A stretch of DNA of 64,000 nucleotides, from positions 3,100,001 to 3,164,000 of the forward strand of contig JAZGTH010000072.1 of assembly GCA_036877525.1 (NCBI GenBank), read 5' to 3'. Below the pieces are notes generated by a model that ran no database searches, was not told the DNA's origin, and saw nothing but the letters and a program-made list of their open reading frames with translations. Origin of the DNA: Chromobotia macracanthus. Lineage: Eukaryota > Chordata > Actinopteri > Cypriniformes > Botiidae. Positions 33,370 through 48,300 of the stretch are shown here, piece after piece (the stretch's first letter is position 1; each line of letters begins with the position of its first letter). The position numbers and the translations under genes are program-made.

Positions 33370-36300
33370 GTGAGTTTTCTCAGTCCCACGTGTCGGTTTG
33401 CGCACGATTTGTACTGCCCAGAGGTTAAATGTGGATGTTCTTGATGTCGTCATTTCTGAAAATCTTGCGACACACATGCTAAAAAAAACTCCAGCTTTGG
33501 GAAATGACCACCAGTAAAGGGAGAAGACAGAATAATTCTTCGAATAAGCATCTAGAAATCACCACAGGCTCTAAAAGAGGACACGTTAATCACCACAATG
33601 TTAAATAAAGATCTTGTTCTTTTTCTAATCTGTTGGACTCAAAGACGGCTCTTTGTGCTTTGTGATCGCCGACAGCTATGTCTGCTTTTCCCTATTAGTC
33701 ACCTGAACAGTTAAAGTCTTTGTCAAACAGCATGTTGAATAAATGCACTTTTGTTACGGTTTGGTAAATGCAAATGCCAAAATAACCTCAGGTGCATAAA
33801 TAAAAGCAAGCATTTTTACACTTAGGACTTCTGAAAAAAGTATTTTCTATAATGTGTGAAGTGTGAGCTCCACAGGCACCAGAGGAACTCGGCAGCGAGC
33901 CCCAGATTTTGATTAACTTTAATTTTTACTTACTTCTCTGTCTGAAGTCCCAAGTGAGGAACTAGAGCTCTCTCTCTCTCTCTCTCTTTCTCCTTCTAGC
34001 TTTCTTTCTCACATATTTCCTTCATGCACTATCCAATATGTGCTGATAACGGCACATTAAGGCTGCAATTCATAACTTCCTCTCTACCGCCATCTCTGTT
34101 TGAAGCAAAAAATTGTGAGGAAAAAAGTTATTTTCTTAAGGTGGATGACAAGTTTAAATTCTAAACAACTGCTGTAGGAACAAGTTATAAATGTGACACC
34201 ATCTACAGTACACAGACCTGACAGCTCAAATTATAAATCATTATTATGAGCATACAGATGTGAATCAGGGTAAGAAAAAGAGATTTGAAATTACTGATCT
34301 GTCATGAACTTATTTTTTAACCAAAAAAGTAACGGATTGCAGCTTTAAAGGCTTTCAGCTCTTTTTTTTCTTCACCTTGTTCTTCAAGTTGTTCCAAACC
34401 TGTACGATTATTTTTTTCCCCTCCCTGGCACACACAAAGAGAAATCTTGACTAATGTTCTAGTCACTTTCATATAATGAAAGTGAATGGGAACTAGATCT
34501 GCCAATCTGTGGACAACAAGCAAATGATGACTGTCATAAATTTGGGTTTTTATATTGCTTTCACACTCAGACCACAGAAATGAGGTAAGCCAGGCTTCAG
34601 TGTTAGAAGGCAGAAACAGACTGGCCTCTTACAGTTAACGATTTGCTGCTGTCTTGTAGATTAGAATAGTTGTAGACCATCTCTTGCACTGTGTGAACAG
34701 ACCTGGGTTGTATCTGCTTTGATCTGTGTTTTTTAAGAGCACTGAACTGCGCTGACCACCAGTTTAAAGATGCTGCAAACTAGCCTTTCTCCTGCTGACT
34801 GTTATAGGTGGGATAAACTACCCATCAAAACTTTTGAATTTGATATTAATAGTGGTTTAATCTAAATGTAATGATGCATGTTTAGTTTTGTAAATGTTAG
34901 CATATGTTAGCTTTGTAAAGTTGTCTTTACAAGCTAATATTTAAGGTATTATTCAAAGTTATTAAATGGATGTGTTGAACCAGACCAGTGAGGCATAAGT
35001 GGCCCACAAGCATACAGAGTACATGGGAACTACTTCAGTACTGTTTAAAAAGCATCCCATAATGCACCTCTGTAGGTTGAGGTTGAGAGAAAGGTCAGCA
35101 CGGAGAGCTGTAATCTGGTTTATGTGCAGATACTTTAGCGGTAAAATGTCAAGATAACTACATTGTTTAAAAATATGAAATGGGCTAAAACAGACTCAAA
35201 CATTGGTGGTGCTATTCTAAAACATTGAAAATATTGCTATTATAAGGAATAAATAGGTTTGTCCAAACATTTATATGATAATGTATTTTTATATTGTTAA
35301 TCATGTATTCATAGGCCATATATTCAGATTGGAGTGTACATCACTTTGTTACGCATTACAAATGTTGTTATTGCTGTTATAAAAGTGTTACCGGGTGAAA
35401 CCCACAGTGACTCCTCATCCCAAGCCGTTGTGTATGAACAAAGCAGGCTTTTCATTGATAATCCTGTTTGTGACATCAACACGGAAAGATGACTGCATTA
35501 AATCCAAAAATAAATGCATTGGTACACTCCACACACTGAAGAGATTGAACAACAACAGAAAAACACGCTAATTAGGAGAAAGAAGGATTTTCACTAATGC
35601 AAATATCTGAAGTAGGTTGCAAATATCTCAGGCTCTGTCTAAATAGAGACACAAAGCAGGATACCAAAGTTCTCTGGTGCCGCTAGCTCACTGCACTGAA
35701 TTTGAATGACAAACGTCTTGTTTTTGCATCTGACCAGTGGAAGCTGATAATGACTTGGGGGCTGGTCGCATAATCAATTGCTTCCTTCTGTCTCTCTTTC
35801 ATCGCTCTGTGCTGTGGTATTTCAAGTTTATTCAATGAATAGAAGAGTGTTATATGAAGAAATTATGTGCATTATGTATTTCAAAGGATTTTTGAGACTG
35901 TTCATTCAGTTGGTGTTTGTAGGTAGTAGACAGATGATGTTGAGGTCCATTTTTGATGATAATGATAATGATGATGTTGTTTTTGAGCTCAGTTGTCCAG
36001 TTGTAATGTCCATCAAGACAACATTGTGCAATTCTGCGCAGTTCCTCATTAGCTTCGTCTTATTTTACTCAGCTATCTAGATTCCTGTAGAGAACCCATC
36101 GTTTCCTGCTGTGAAGAGCCAATACTGCTGTGATCCACCTGGTTATATGAGATCTAATGGGAGCAACAAGTAGCTTTCGCCATTAAAATTGCATGAGAAA
36201 TTAATAGAAATAAATCTTGCTTAGCAGGAGGATATAACAACACGTAAAGAGCGACACAAGGATGAAAGGCCAGGTTCAGGGGTTGTCTGTCGATGGAGAA

Positions 36301-39300
36301 TGATGAAGGGAAGTGCTGGTCTGTATGTATTCGCATACAAAGCGTATTTAAATATTTACTTGGATATGAAAATACTGAACAGGTTCATTTAGTCAGTAGA
36401 TCCTTTGTTAAAGGGATAGTTTACCCCCATTTGTTTTTCCCATCATTTACTCACCCTTGTGTCATTTCAAACCTCTATGACTTTTCTTCTGTGGAACACA
36501 AAAGAAGATATTTTGAGAAATGTCTTGGTGGGTTTGTGTCTATACGATGGAAGTCAATGTGTGCCACTGTTGTTTGGTTACCATGTACTTCAAAATATCA
36601 TCTTTCGTGTTCCTCAGAAGCAAAAAAAAGTCATACAGGTTTGGAATGACATGAGGGTGAACTGTCCCTTTAAGCTGTTCATTTCCATTCCAGAGTTTAG
36701 CTCAACCTTATTCAAACCAACCCTAATCAAGATGTTTCTTGACATTTGAAGCCTCTGAGAAAGTATAGTTGTATCTAAATAGCATTATGACCAGATCCTT
36801 ACAATCAAAATATCAGCGCTTTTGCCTTTGCAAAACTCTGTTGTGCTTTTGTGTTCTGGGTAGTGGTCAAAATATGTAATTGTTAAGCAATTGTCCTCAG
36901 CATTTTGCTCTGTGGTTGCAAAGCAGTGGGTTTGCAATTCCCAGTGTGTTCTAAATGGTTGCTGCGCTGTTTTGCGTAGTCGCTGAGTGGTTGCTTGCTG
37001 CCCCGCCCCAAATCTCTGACATTCTGCTCTCTAGATATTCAGTAAGTTCATGGGATTGGTTGTTAACTGAGGTATCATTTATGTTTGTAGCACAAACAGT
37101 GCAGTAGACTGAAGCTTGTTTTAGATGTTTTGGAAATAAGAATAGTGATGCATGCTGAAGTACGTACCACCAGTAATGACTCATGATAGTGGTATAAAGG
37201 CCACAAACATGACGGATTTTGATTGGTGGATACCGCTCGTAACATTTAAAATGATCGACTTTGTTCCAGTTGTGATTATTGGCATTACATGCACATTTTT
37301 CACTGCAATATGGTTAAAAATTTGTACGAGCCATGTGATCAGCTATCACACGCAGCAGTGCTGCACAGCTGTTCGGCACAATGGCGGAAAAAAGCATCCC
37401 TGCTTTGATTGTGCCAGACAAGCGTAACATTTCACCTTTCGCTGTTGCCATTGTTCTCCCTCTGCGCTCACCGCTTGCACTAAAACATTTCTGTTTTGTC
37501 TCCTTTTCTCTCAGACTTCCTCAAAAACCTGAGAAAGATCATGCATCTCAATCATGCATGTTCTGTAGATATACAGGCTTGTCGCATTGATGTTTTGATA
37601 ATAAATTGGTCGTTCACCCAAAAATTACACATTTTCCATCATGTACTCCCCTTATGTTCTTCCAAACCTGTATGATTTTTTTTACTTCTGTGGAACACAA
37701 AAGATATTTTGAGAAATGTCTCGGCGGTTTGTGTCCATACAATGGAAGTCAATGGGTGCCACTGTTGTTTGGTTAACAGTGTTCTTTAAAATATCTTCTT
37801 TTGTGTGTTACTTAGGCAAAAAAGCCCTACAGGTTTGGAATGACATGAGGGTGGATAAATGATGAAAGAATTTTTATCTTTGGGTGAACTATCTCTTCTC
37901 GAAGCATTTTGTCCTGTATAGGAAGTCACGACCGGATGTAATAAATAATTGTAGCAATGGTGACACAGGGCAGAGATGAACCACACTGTTTAACAGAACA
38001 AAATTGGTGTATCAGTGCATGCACAGCCGTATGCAGGAGCATCTCTGCACTAATGTGAGAGTTTGACTCCAGTTTTGAGCTGATAATGTTGTCTTTCTCC
38101 CCCCATCGCCATTACACAAAGATTTATTGGTCTGTGATGTTGGTTCTGTGATAAGATGGTGCACTGCAGTGTTGTTAATCTGTCTCTTCCTTGTTTTTAA
38201 CCATGTTGCTCTTTTATTTGTTAGTGTGCTCCAGTTTATGGCTTAGTTTTTCAGCGAGGTCTTGAACTACAGAAACAAACGCCTATGGTTCTGTTTTTCA
38301 ATGTTCTGTTCTACGTTGTTAAAAAAATAGATTCTGTTGTCGTTTACTTAACCTCATGTCATTACAAACCGCTGAGGTCAACTTTCTTTCATATAACAGA
38401 AAACTACATTAAAAATTGCTTTAGCTGCTTTTTCTATACTTAGCAAGCTGCTAAAAGGAGTGAAAACCAAGTCATCCATTTGATTCGTGATTTGTTACAT
38501 TCAAGGTTTTCTGAAGCTGTACAGTAGAATGAAAATGGGCTCTATGCACATGTTTTGCATTATTTGTTTGTATTGCTTTTGTTGTTTTAAAGCAGTGAAA
38601 CAGCCTACATACATTCATCAAAAACGTCTGTGTTTTGGAAAGACAGTCGAATGGGTTTGGAATAATGTGAGGGTGAGTAAAGGATGACCGAATGAGCATC
38701 GCGCGCCAGATTTTACCTCGTGAATATTTAATAGTTGCTCAGATATGTATTATTTGTATAATTGCATTGCATCAGCAGATAAACTACAAGCATCTTTGAA
38801 CTCGAGTTGTTAGGTCAAACGAGACAAAAATGCCACCAATAGCCCTGATTACTCTGCTGTGAGTCAGTGTACTTGTTTATTATACACAACCAGATGAGCA
38901 GTCTCTTCATTTCCTGGCCTGCCCCCCCTTCCAAACCATTACTTATCACGGAGGCTCCGCCCCCCTTTTTATCGTCCGTATTGCTTTCACGATGACAGGC
39001 CGGAGCTGTCAAAGGACACAGCACACGCTGTCCCTAAGCAAACACATTATAAAACCGTTCCTGTATCTCTGCGATGTCTTTGAGCCAGACTGTCGTACAT
39101 TAATTCTGTGGTATAAGACATTCGCAAGCTCTGGCGGTTCTCACTAATGTTCTGATCTCCTTCTACGATGTTATTCCTTCATGCACCCTCCTCCTGGCTT
39201 CTTCATTTGCGTTCTGTCTGTCCACCCCTCCTCCATTCACATCCCTTTCTCTTTCGCTCTCCTTCCATCTGTCAGAGTTCTGGAATGGATGTTTGAGAGT

Positions 39301-42300
39301 TTTGTGTTGCCTAGCAACTGTGGTTGCCATGGAAACGCTGAAGATATCCATGTTTGCTTGGCGACAGGGAAAATGAAATTAAAGTATGAATTAAAGGAGG
39401 AAATAGATGATTTTAATGGACGATTTGAACAAAGACAAAAAAATCATAGACATGTTGGATAATTACATCCAATTTCTCTCTGGCTGGCAGCTCTGATTGG
39501 CTGGATTGATCAATGACCATTAGCGGTTTAGGTTTTGCTTTCCGTGTTTTGATTGGTTGCATCAAATACGTGTATGGCACTGTTCCTAATGATCGTGTGA
39601 TACAAGCCCAAGAGTGAAATATATTGATGCGCCTCTTTGTTAACGCATCACTGTCTGTGTGTCTGTGTGTCTGTCTGTGTGTCTGTCTGTCTGTCTGTGT
39701 GTGTCTGTCTGTCTGTCTGTGTGTGTCTGTCTGTCTGTCTGTGTGTGTCTGTCTGTCTGTCTGTGTGTGTCTGTCTGTCTGTGTGTGTCTGTCTGTCTGT
39801 CTGTGTGTGTCTGTCTGTCTGTGTGTGGTACATGTATGTGTATATGTGCCAGTATTGCATTAATTGACAGTTCTTGATCCACCAGTCTCTGTTAATTGTT
39901 CTGGGATTTGGAGAATTAATTGGACAGTCAATGTCATTATTTCCAGCCCACTCCACCGCCCTCCCGGCCTGCACTTTGCTTTCACATAGACCAGAGCGGG
40001 TTATTCTAACCTCTGGGGATGAACACACTTTCTTGCAGTGCTGAAGGGCTGCTCGTCTCTTCCTGTCGCTGGGTGGGGCTCTGGGGAGCTGGTCAACCTG
40101 GCAGACATGAGCTCTGTTCTAAAATCTGCTTAGTTGTCTATGCAGGCAGCATTTTACAGTGCCATAAAGCCCCCAAATGATGATAATTAAAAGACATTAG
40201 TACTGTCGTGGCTGAGGAGTAAAATGTTAAATAGAAGTCACAAATAGTGGTTTAAATAGTATTTTGCTTATGTATGTCACCGGCCCACAGTAGGGAATTT
40301 ACGTAGAGGTCTAGGGTGTGATTAACAAAAATTTCAGATGGGATTTTTGTCTTTATAATTAATCACAGTAAATTAAAAGCTGAATAGGTGATTTTTTTTT
40401 TCCAGACACATTTTTATCCTTGTTGAAAGCCGCTTCACATCCTGATAGCAATCACTATGTGGTTATAATATAAATATAAATATATATTTATATACATTTA
40501 TATCTTCTGTGGAGGGCACAGTACCATAACATGTTTGTGCAATCATTCAGTCTGAATGCAATAATAGGATGTCCTACTTGCCTGTCAAACTATGTTGATA
40601 TGTTAGGAGGCGTGGCTTTGGAGATCGCTTTGAACGGAGGGTGCATCTTATGCTTTCAAAGCTAGCTGCTATTGCTAGCCTTTCCAAAATTACCTTTAAC
40701 ATGTTAAATTGACACCCTTACAATTTCACCCAATAGGTTTTCCCTATGTATTTGTCTAGTGAAATGTGTTGCTGTTAGCATCATGCTAATCTTGTGAGCA
40801 CTGCTGCCTTTATGGTTTTTCAAATCGATCACTTTTGACATTGCATTTCATTTAAGAAGATAGCTGCTTATGTAGGCGGTAGACAGCAAGACAGCTCACT
40901 AGATTTTGGAACGGAACCAAAACCATGGTTGAGAACCTGTGAGACAGTGATACAGTTGGATCCTGCAGTTGACTAGACACTACTGCTAGGCTAGCAACTG
41001 ACATCACAGAGACTCTGCGACCTCTGCATGCACGTCCCTTTAGGGATGAGCACGAGAACTCAGAAGTGACAGCAGTGTTTTATTATAAACACACATTATT
41101 TGTCTGACTTAATATTTGTTCTTCAACTTCAAGTAAGAGCTAGAAGAGATGCGGCTCTGATGCATGTGTAACAAAAAACCAACATGTACCTGCCCTCTCC
41201 CCACCTGAGCGTCTTGCTGATTTAGCTGTCAAAATAACAAGAATGCTGTCGTTGTCTATGTATTTGGTCAGTTGATTCACATCCAGATTTGTCCATTTGG
41301 GCCCGATCCTCGTAACTGTCTAGAGCGGGTCTGTTATATGCCGTGACTGCAGTCGTTTTCACAGAACCTTTGTCTCTTGGCCAGTCACCATGTTGTGTAG
41401 TCCTCTAATAACTTATGCCTGTTTTCTCTTTTGTAGCGCTGCTGCTGTCTCTCATCCTCCGTCCGGTTTTGGCCAAAGCCCATGTGGGTTTTTACGTGCT
41501 GTGGTTTGCCATGCAGTTATTTTCCCAGACTTAGGTCAAATCTGCATATATGTTTTTGCTCTATAATTGTTGTGTTTATTCTAGTCGTGTGACACAGCTT
41601 TTTGGTTATTTTCTTACTACCCCTTTTAAGAGTTAAACGGATCCTGTATGTTGGATACTTGGTGTCCCGTTGACTTTTGTTTTCAGAGTTTGCATAACTA
41701 ATGTGCCGCTGTAGATGTTTGCATGTTTTGCACTGCTTTTCAAATAAAGCATGCAACCTTCCCTTTATTCATGGCATTCTGCCAAAACTGCCTGAAGATA
41801 TGTCGACTGTTTTGAAATGACAGTTTGATGAACAAGCCACAGTTTCCAGAAGAAAGATCTTCTGCTCCAAGCTGCTTCACTGCGGGAGTTTCCCACTGAG
41901 CAGCAGAGTTTTTGGAATGAAGGTTGAAGAAATGAGACATTTAGAATTCCAAGTCTGTGTCTCGTAGGAAAATTAGCTTTAGTTTGGCATTGCATCATGT
42001 AAATGTGCAGCAGCTAATTTGCAACATGTGGACTTTTGCGTTGTAAAGTTTTTTTTTACGTGACAAGTAACGTTTTTAAGACCTGTTATATTAGCAAGAA
42101 TGTAAAGTTACATAATCGAACAGTTAATATAATATGTTATAAACGCTGCATCTATCAGACTTACTGTTCGCAGTTTTAGCAGCGATGAAACTACATAATA
42201 AAAATGATAATGATTTCCATGTAAAGATGGCGCATTTTGGCTGCGGCAGCGTGGCGTTGGTGATGTCAAAAAGTGAGGTTGTAGCACGTTCTGTTTTTAT

Positions 42301-45300
42301 TGGAAGTTAAACAAAAATAATGTTCACTAATGAGTCACACGATGAACCTGTATTAGATTTTAATAGATTTTGTAGTTCACAGTTACGGTGTAGCAGGGCG
42401 TGTTGTTAACTCTCACAACATGCTTTACTATTTTGTTTTGTTTTTTAATATGTGCCACCTGACCTTTTACCATTTCATCAGTGGAATATAAATCAGATTT
42501 GGTGAAAAACCTGGATGCCACGCAACTCAGCATGTGCGACTGATTCATCATGACGGTCCAGACTAGATGAATCTGTTGCTGGACTCGAACCCGAACAGAA
42601 GCTCTGGCTGCGAGTCTCCCTACTCGTCGTTTTTCTGTATCGGGACGCCCACTCTCCATTCGCCCAGCACAAGGTGTGAAAACTCACCCTTTGAGAGTGA
42701 AAAGCACAGTGTTTTCACTCCCTGCCCCCAACCGTGTTATTGAAATTGAAACCATGCAAGGGGAAGTTTTTGTGTGAAGAGGCTGTGTGTTAAATGAGTG
42801 GTGACAATTTAGATATAAAATAAAGTTTGTTTGCTGAGTCTGCAGTGTGTCTCTGTGTTTAATGGGTTGACCACTTTTCTGTGTTCCATTCTTACCTGCC
42901 ATGTAAACAACATGAAGACACTGACCTTGTTGGAAGGTATTGTAAATAAAGACTCATTAACCCACAGCCTCCAGGAAACGGTGGGAGCCTGACTTGCATT
43001 AGCCCGCAGTAAACCGCAATGTAGTTGCTTGTGTTTTTCGGCCTGCATGTGGGCAATGTGGTTTGTGTTGGCCTGCATGCTTGCATGCTCTTGTGAGAGC
43101 TTCTCTCATCTTCTATCTTACTTGAATGCTTCCATGTGGATGCTAGAAAGACAAATTCGTCAGTGATGTGAGATGCTAAATGAGACAAGCCACCTTTTTA
43201 GCAGTATAAGTAGGTCTGCATAGAATCTGCCCGTAAAAAAGACTTTATAAAGCTCTGCAGGTTATGACGGAGTTCATGTTTCTAGTTCTGTGTTTGCCAC
43301 TTGTGTCGTTCAAGTATTTTGCCTAGTTTTGTCTTATTCAAAAATGCAGCTATGAGTCAATGTAAAGTCGAACTGCATTTACAGGTCATTTTATTTCTGT
43401 AATGAAAATGTTTCGTAAAACCATTTTCAACAAGCACAAAAAGGTTCTTGACTTTATCCATCAGGATGTGATTGGATTGTGAAAATGGGGAACGCTAGCT
43501 GAAGGTCAAAAGTAACCACAAAAGCATCTTTATGGTATTTTCTCTGTTTAAAAGTATTATTTCTTTTAGCCACAAACCTAATTATGTTACTGTTAACCAG
43601 CAATTATTGTTATAACCATTGGCAATATTTTTGAAAGATTACATTGCGTACAACTAAATCCTCAGAAATGTCTTAAATAGCTATTTGATTTATATTATTT
43701 TTGTTTGTTTGTTAAAAGGTGGACAATATAACAAGAAATGTGTATTAAGAAAGAAAATGGAGTCAGTTTTGTTGTCGTATTAGCTCATGAACTCAAATGA
43801 ACATTTCCTCTATTTTTCCCACAATCATCACAGAAAATCTGTTAATAAAAACAGCGAAGATTCCTTGCAGGCCCACAGATAATTATTCGGCAGCTGTAAT
43901 CAGAGAGGCTCTCATTGGATTTTTACTGGATTATGATACTGATGGTTTTGTGATTCAATGACGACCCATCCAGATGTCCTCTGTTCGAGAGAGAGCGCGT
44001 GCTGGGCGAGCTAACTCCACCTGCACTCGGGCTGGAGTGAGAATCCTACAATCACAGAGAGAGATCGCTTTGTGAATTCAAAGTGCGATTAAGGGTAATC
44101 CATTAACTTGGTGACGTAAGCCGTATAAGAGCAGGAATACTCGTCGTGAGTTTTATTTCTGACTGCTGCTCTGTCACTCTTGTAGTTCCAGAAAAAACTC
44201 CCAATGTCAAAGAAACGGAGGGTGAAACCTTAAATTTGGCAATTCAATCAGTTATTAATAAAGTGTAGAAGTGGTGCTGGCTTGCTCGTGATTGGCTTAT
44301 GTATTAGACTGCCCATGTTGATTGGTTGCACTTGAGTGTTTTCATGTTCGTTTAAATGGACCAGTCAGATCAATATTGTGGTGACTGTTTTTCTATGCAT
44401 GTGTGGCACCATCATCTGGGTTTATGCTTGTATTGGTGTAGTTGTGTAAACAGTAGACAGCAGGAAGGGGAGGAAGAGTGTTTGAGAGATAACAGAAGGG
44501 AGGAAGAGGATGAAGGTGAAGATACTGTGAAGAGAAGACTGCTTTTTTGCTTTTTTTCATGTCTTTGGCAAGCTACTGCTACTACTACTACCGTTACTAC
44601 TGCATTGCTTAAACTTGAGTTTAGGAGTTTTTGGTTTTGGTCGCTTTTAGAAATTGTCAACAGACGAATTTGGAAATGCTCTTAAGCTGCCCACCAGCAA
44701 CATGCTCTATGTTAAGTGAGAAAGTATGTGGGTTTTTTTGTTTTTAATCCCCTAAATGATAATTCCAGTGTGATCCAATTAGCACCTGCATTAACCTCCT
44801 ATTTTAACAGCTGTAATCAGGTTGAGCTAATACTGCAGGTATCAGACGTGGCCGCGCTGACTGTTGTTTTGTCTCTGGAACTGTCTTGCTAAGCCTGTAT
44901 CATCGCCACTAGAACACCTTGGACGTACGTCTGTAATCTGTTCTGTTTTTATCATTTGTAAGGATTCTGTCCCTCCTTCACACCCTCAGAGTCCGTTTCA
45001 CGCTCTGAGTTTTGCCCTGCGTTTGTCCCCGTGGATGACCAGTCAGAATCTGGGATAGCCAGAAGTCATTTGCTACGGTTCGGCCCTTTTTTCCATCAGA
45101 CCGGGGCCTGTTATTGTTGCTATGGAAACAGCCTCATCTTCACCGTCTTTGCTGATCTTTTTCTTCCGAGCCACATCGCCACCGTGTAAGCAGATCATGG
45201 AACGTCTCCAGAAAAAAGAAACTCATTTCACTAGGAGAGTCACAGACAGGAAGTTGACTGCTGGTGGGAACTAGCCGAGCAAAAGGTCAAGGCGGTGGCC

Positions 45301-48300
45301 CGATAGGTGATTTTTCAGAATTAGGAGAGTGGCGTCTATCCTGTGATTAAGGGTAATCCTCTTAACGGTAACTAATCCACAGGTTAAGCTGTTATTGTGG
45401 TTATCATGTCTCATCTATTGAGTTTGTTCGCTGCTAGCGCTGTACTGGGATGAGAAAGTCATGACACATGTTTGAGTAAACCAGTGTTGGGTCATGTTTA
45501 ACCCCTGTCAAGTGAACAAAAATGTAGTGCTGAAAGCCAACTATTTTTAGAACTAGTAAGAATTATTTCACATTGACTTTCTCATGAATCTCAAATGCAT
45601 TTCCCCCTTTTATTCACATTAGTCTAATGCATCAGGATGTTTTACTGTCGAGTTTGTATTTCTCATTATTTTCAGCAGTGATTGTCATTAGATTCTCATT
45701 ATTGTAATACAGTTTCCATGTTATTGTCAGGCTTCGTAAGATTCGCCCGTGTATCCTCGCACACAGAGCTGAAAAATGACGTTTTTTAGAAATACAATAG
45801 AAATGAAGCGGTCGGTTCTTTTCTCATGTGCTCTTCACTGTATGATCACCATTGATTTGGTTAGGAAAATAGTGGAACTACTTCCCCCTTCTCAAAGCAA
45901 ACTATTATATTTATTCATGGTTTTGCAGCTGTCACTTTATTATATGCTGTGGTTATGCTGCTGTTTATCTTGGCATGAGTGCCGGTCGTGAGCTTAGATA
46001 TTAATGTAGCTGTTGTTTTATTTGTTTTTCAGACAAATGTATGTGTGTGGAGATAATAAATATATATATATATATGTGTGTGTGTGTATACAAGAGCAAT
46101 TTTTGCTGGCACCTTATCTAACTGCTCTCCTGCCTTCCCCGTGTCGCACAGGTTTCCTCTTGTTTAAAGATTTCTGCATGAACGAGATCGACGAGGCCGT
46201 TCCCCAGCTGAAGTTTTATGAGGAGGTAAATTGATTCTGTTTTACAAGCACTCACTGAAAGACTAACTCGCAGGACTGTGAGGGTCTTGATTTCTCTATC
46301 CAGCTGCATCGAGGGCAGTTCTGTCTTTTTTTATTATTATTATAAAACGTCTTTTGTATCTGACCTGACTTTCTTTGTACCCTCTTCATGTGGGTTATGA
46401 ACCGTAATGACACAGCACAGCTCAGTTGCAAACTTTTGTTCCTCTTCCATTGACCGAAGAACATCATGTGTCTGGTTAAAGCACACTCAGATGATCTGGT
46501 TTTGTCCCTTTCAGATTAAGGAGTATGAAAAGTTGGACTCGGAAGAGGAGAGACTAACTCGCAGTCGACAAATTTATGACGTGTACATCATGAAGGAGCT
46601 TCTGTCATGTTCACACGTGAGTCGAAATAAATCTATTAAGAATGACTTGCGAATATTTCACATGCGTGTGACAAATGCAGTTTATGGAACGTGCTCCTGT
46701 AACCTTGGTGGCTGGAGGCAAGAGGATTATGGCTGAAGGAGGCTGGAGATAACAAGTGTCCCATTAGTCCCTTTCAGTCCCTAGTCTTCATCCTTAGCTT
46801 TTCAGAAACAGGAAGCCTGAATGAACCAACACAATGGCCTTTAGGACACTCAAGGCCCTTGTGATTATGTCACAGCACCATGTTTTGATAACCAGGAATC
46901 AAGCTTCAGAGGTTATTACAGATGCTTAACATTTATTAAGAGGAAGTCGTTCTTGTCCTGTTACCATTTTGACCTCCCTTATCAGCACACATCATTTAAT
47001 CTACCTTCCTTTCTCACAGCCCTTCTCAAAGAAGGCAGTCGACCATGTCCAGACTCACCTAGCAAAGAAACAAGTTCCTCCAAATCTTTTTCAGGTGAGT
47101 TCCGCAATACCAGATAAAATGGAACCTGTTTTTCCGGGTAAGGGTTGGCTCTTGTGGATGTAACACAAAGGAAGTGAATTTGAAAAGTCTCGATTGAGGC
47201 CCGACAGTCTCTGATGCGTGTTTATATTTCCAGCCATACATCCTTGAAATCTGCGGCAGTCTTCAGGGAAAGATCTTTCAGAAATTCATAGAAAGGTGAG
47301 CCAACGGCTCCCAAACTTTCGTCTCAGTTTTCTTTCTTATTTTTTTAGTTGGCCTGACTAATAATAATGTCTTAAATTCTTTTGTCTTACCCTGCAGTGA
47401 CAAGTTCACGCGTTTCTGTCAATGGAAGAATGTGGAACTCAACATCCATGTGAGTCTTTTCTAAGGATCAGCTTTAAGTGCAGCTTCAATAATAAAACGT
47501 ATAAGGAAGATGTGTATTTAGGTCTGTTAGACTGTTTTGCATTGACATTGTTTTTTGGATAGCTATACACAGCCCTGTTTATATAAATATTTATATAAAT
47601 CAAGTTCCTTGATTTTCTCTTTTGATTTTAAGGTGAGATATGACCTGGTTGCTTCTTTTGATTCACTCTTTTATTTGCGTGTAATTCTGTTTTTTAATTC
47701 TGGTTGTTATTAACCTGATTTGTTAATCCGTTATTTTGGTTAAGCTTAGTTGACTAACCAGCTAATTATTTTTAAATGTTGCTTTTTCTTATAGTTGACA
47801 ATGAACGATTTCAGCGTGCATCGAATCATCGGCAGGGGAGGATTTGGGGAGGTGTATGGATGCAGGAAGGCGGACACGGGGAAAATGTAGGTTCCATTTT
47901 AACAAAGTTGGAAAATCTTCAAATGTTGAGTTTGGGTAAATAGACCTGCTCACTGTGTGTTTGTGTATGTGTGTGTTAGGTATGCAATGAAGTGTTTGGA
48001 TAAGAAGCGGATCAAAATGAAACAGGGTGAAACGTTGGCGCTGAATGAGAGAATCATGTTGTCGTTGGTCAGCACAGGGGTAAGTGATGCAAACACAAGC
48101 TTCTAAACTGTCACCACGCCTAATAATTTAGCTACACAATAACATCACTGTGTATCTTATTGTGCTCTCTCTCTCTATCCAGGACTGCCCTTTCATAGTG
48201 TGTATGACATATGCCTTCCACACCCCGGATAAACTGTGTTTCATCCTGGACTTGATGAACGGTGAGGGCGTTTCACTTCTGTACCATCTAAAAGGCCCAT

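Larger units (their letters stand above)
33370..46151 (+). other. grk3 intron 2, 12.8 kb
   Basis: No coding exon or RNA gene is supported. It carries a CT-repeat (33,970-33,990), MITEs at 34057, 36407 and 37600, remnants near 34,360 and 38,340-38,700, a TGTC/TGTG microsatellite at 39651 and another interspersed repeat at 40540. The remainder is unique-looking AT-rich DNA. Confidence 0.6.

Noticed and set aside
39624..40028. Several 70-126 residue open frames
   Set aside because: They read through the TGTC/TGTG microsatellite and contain only repeated Cys/Leu/Ser/Val or Thr/Asp/Arg/Gln/His.
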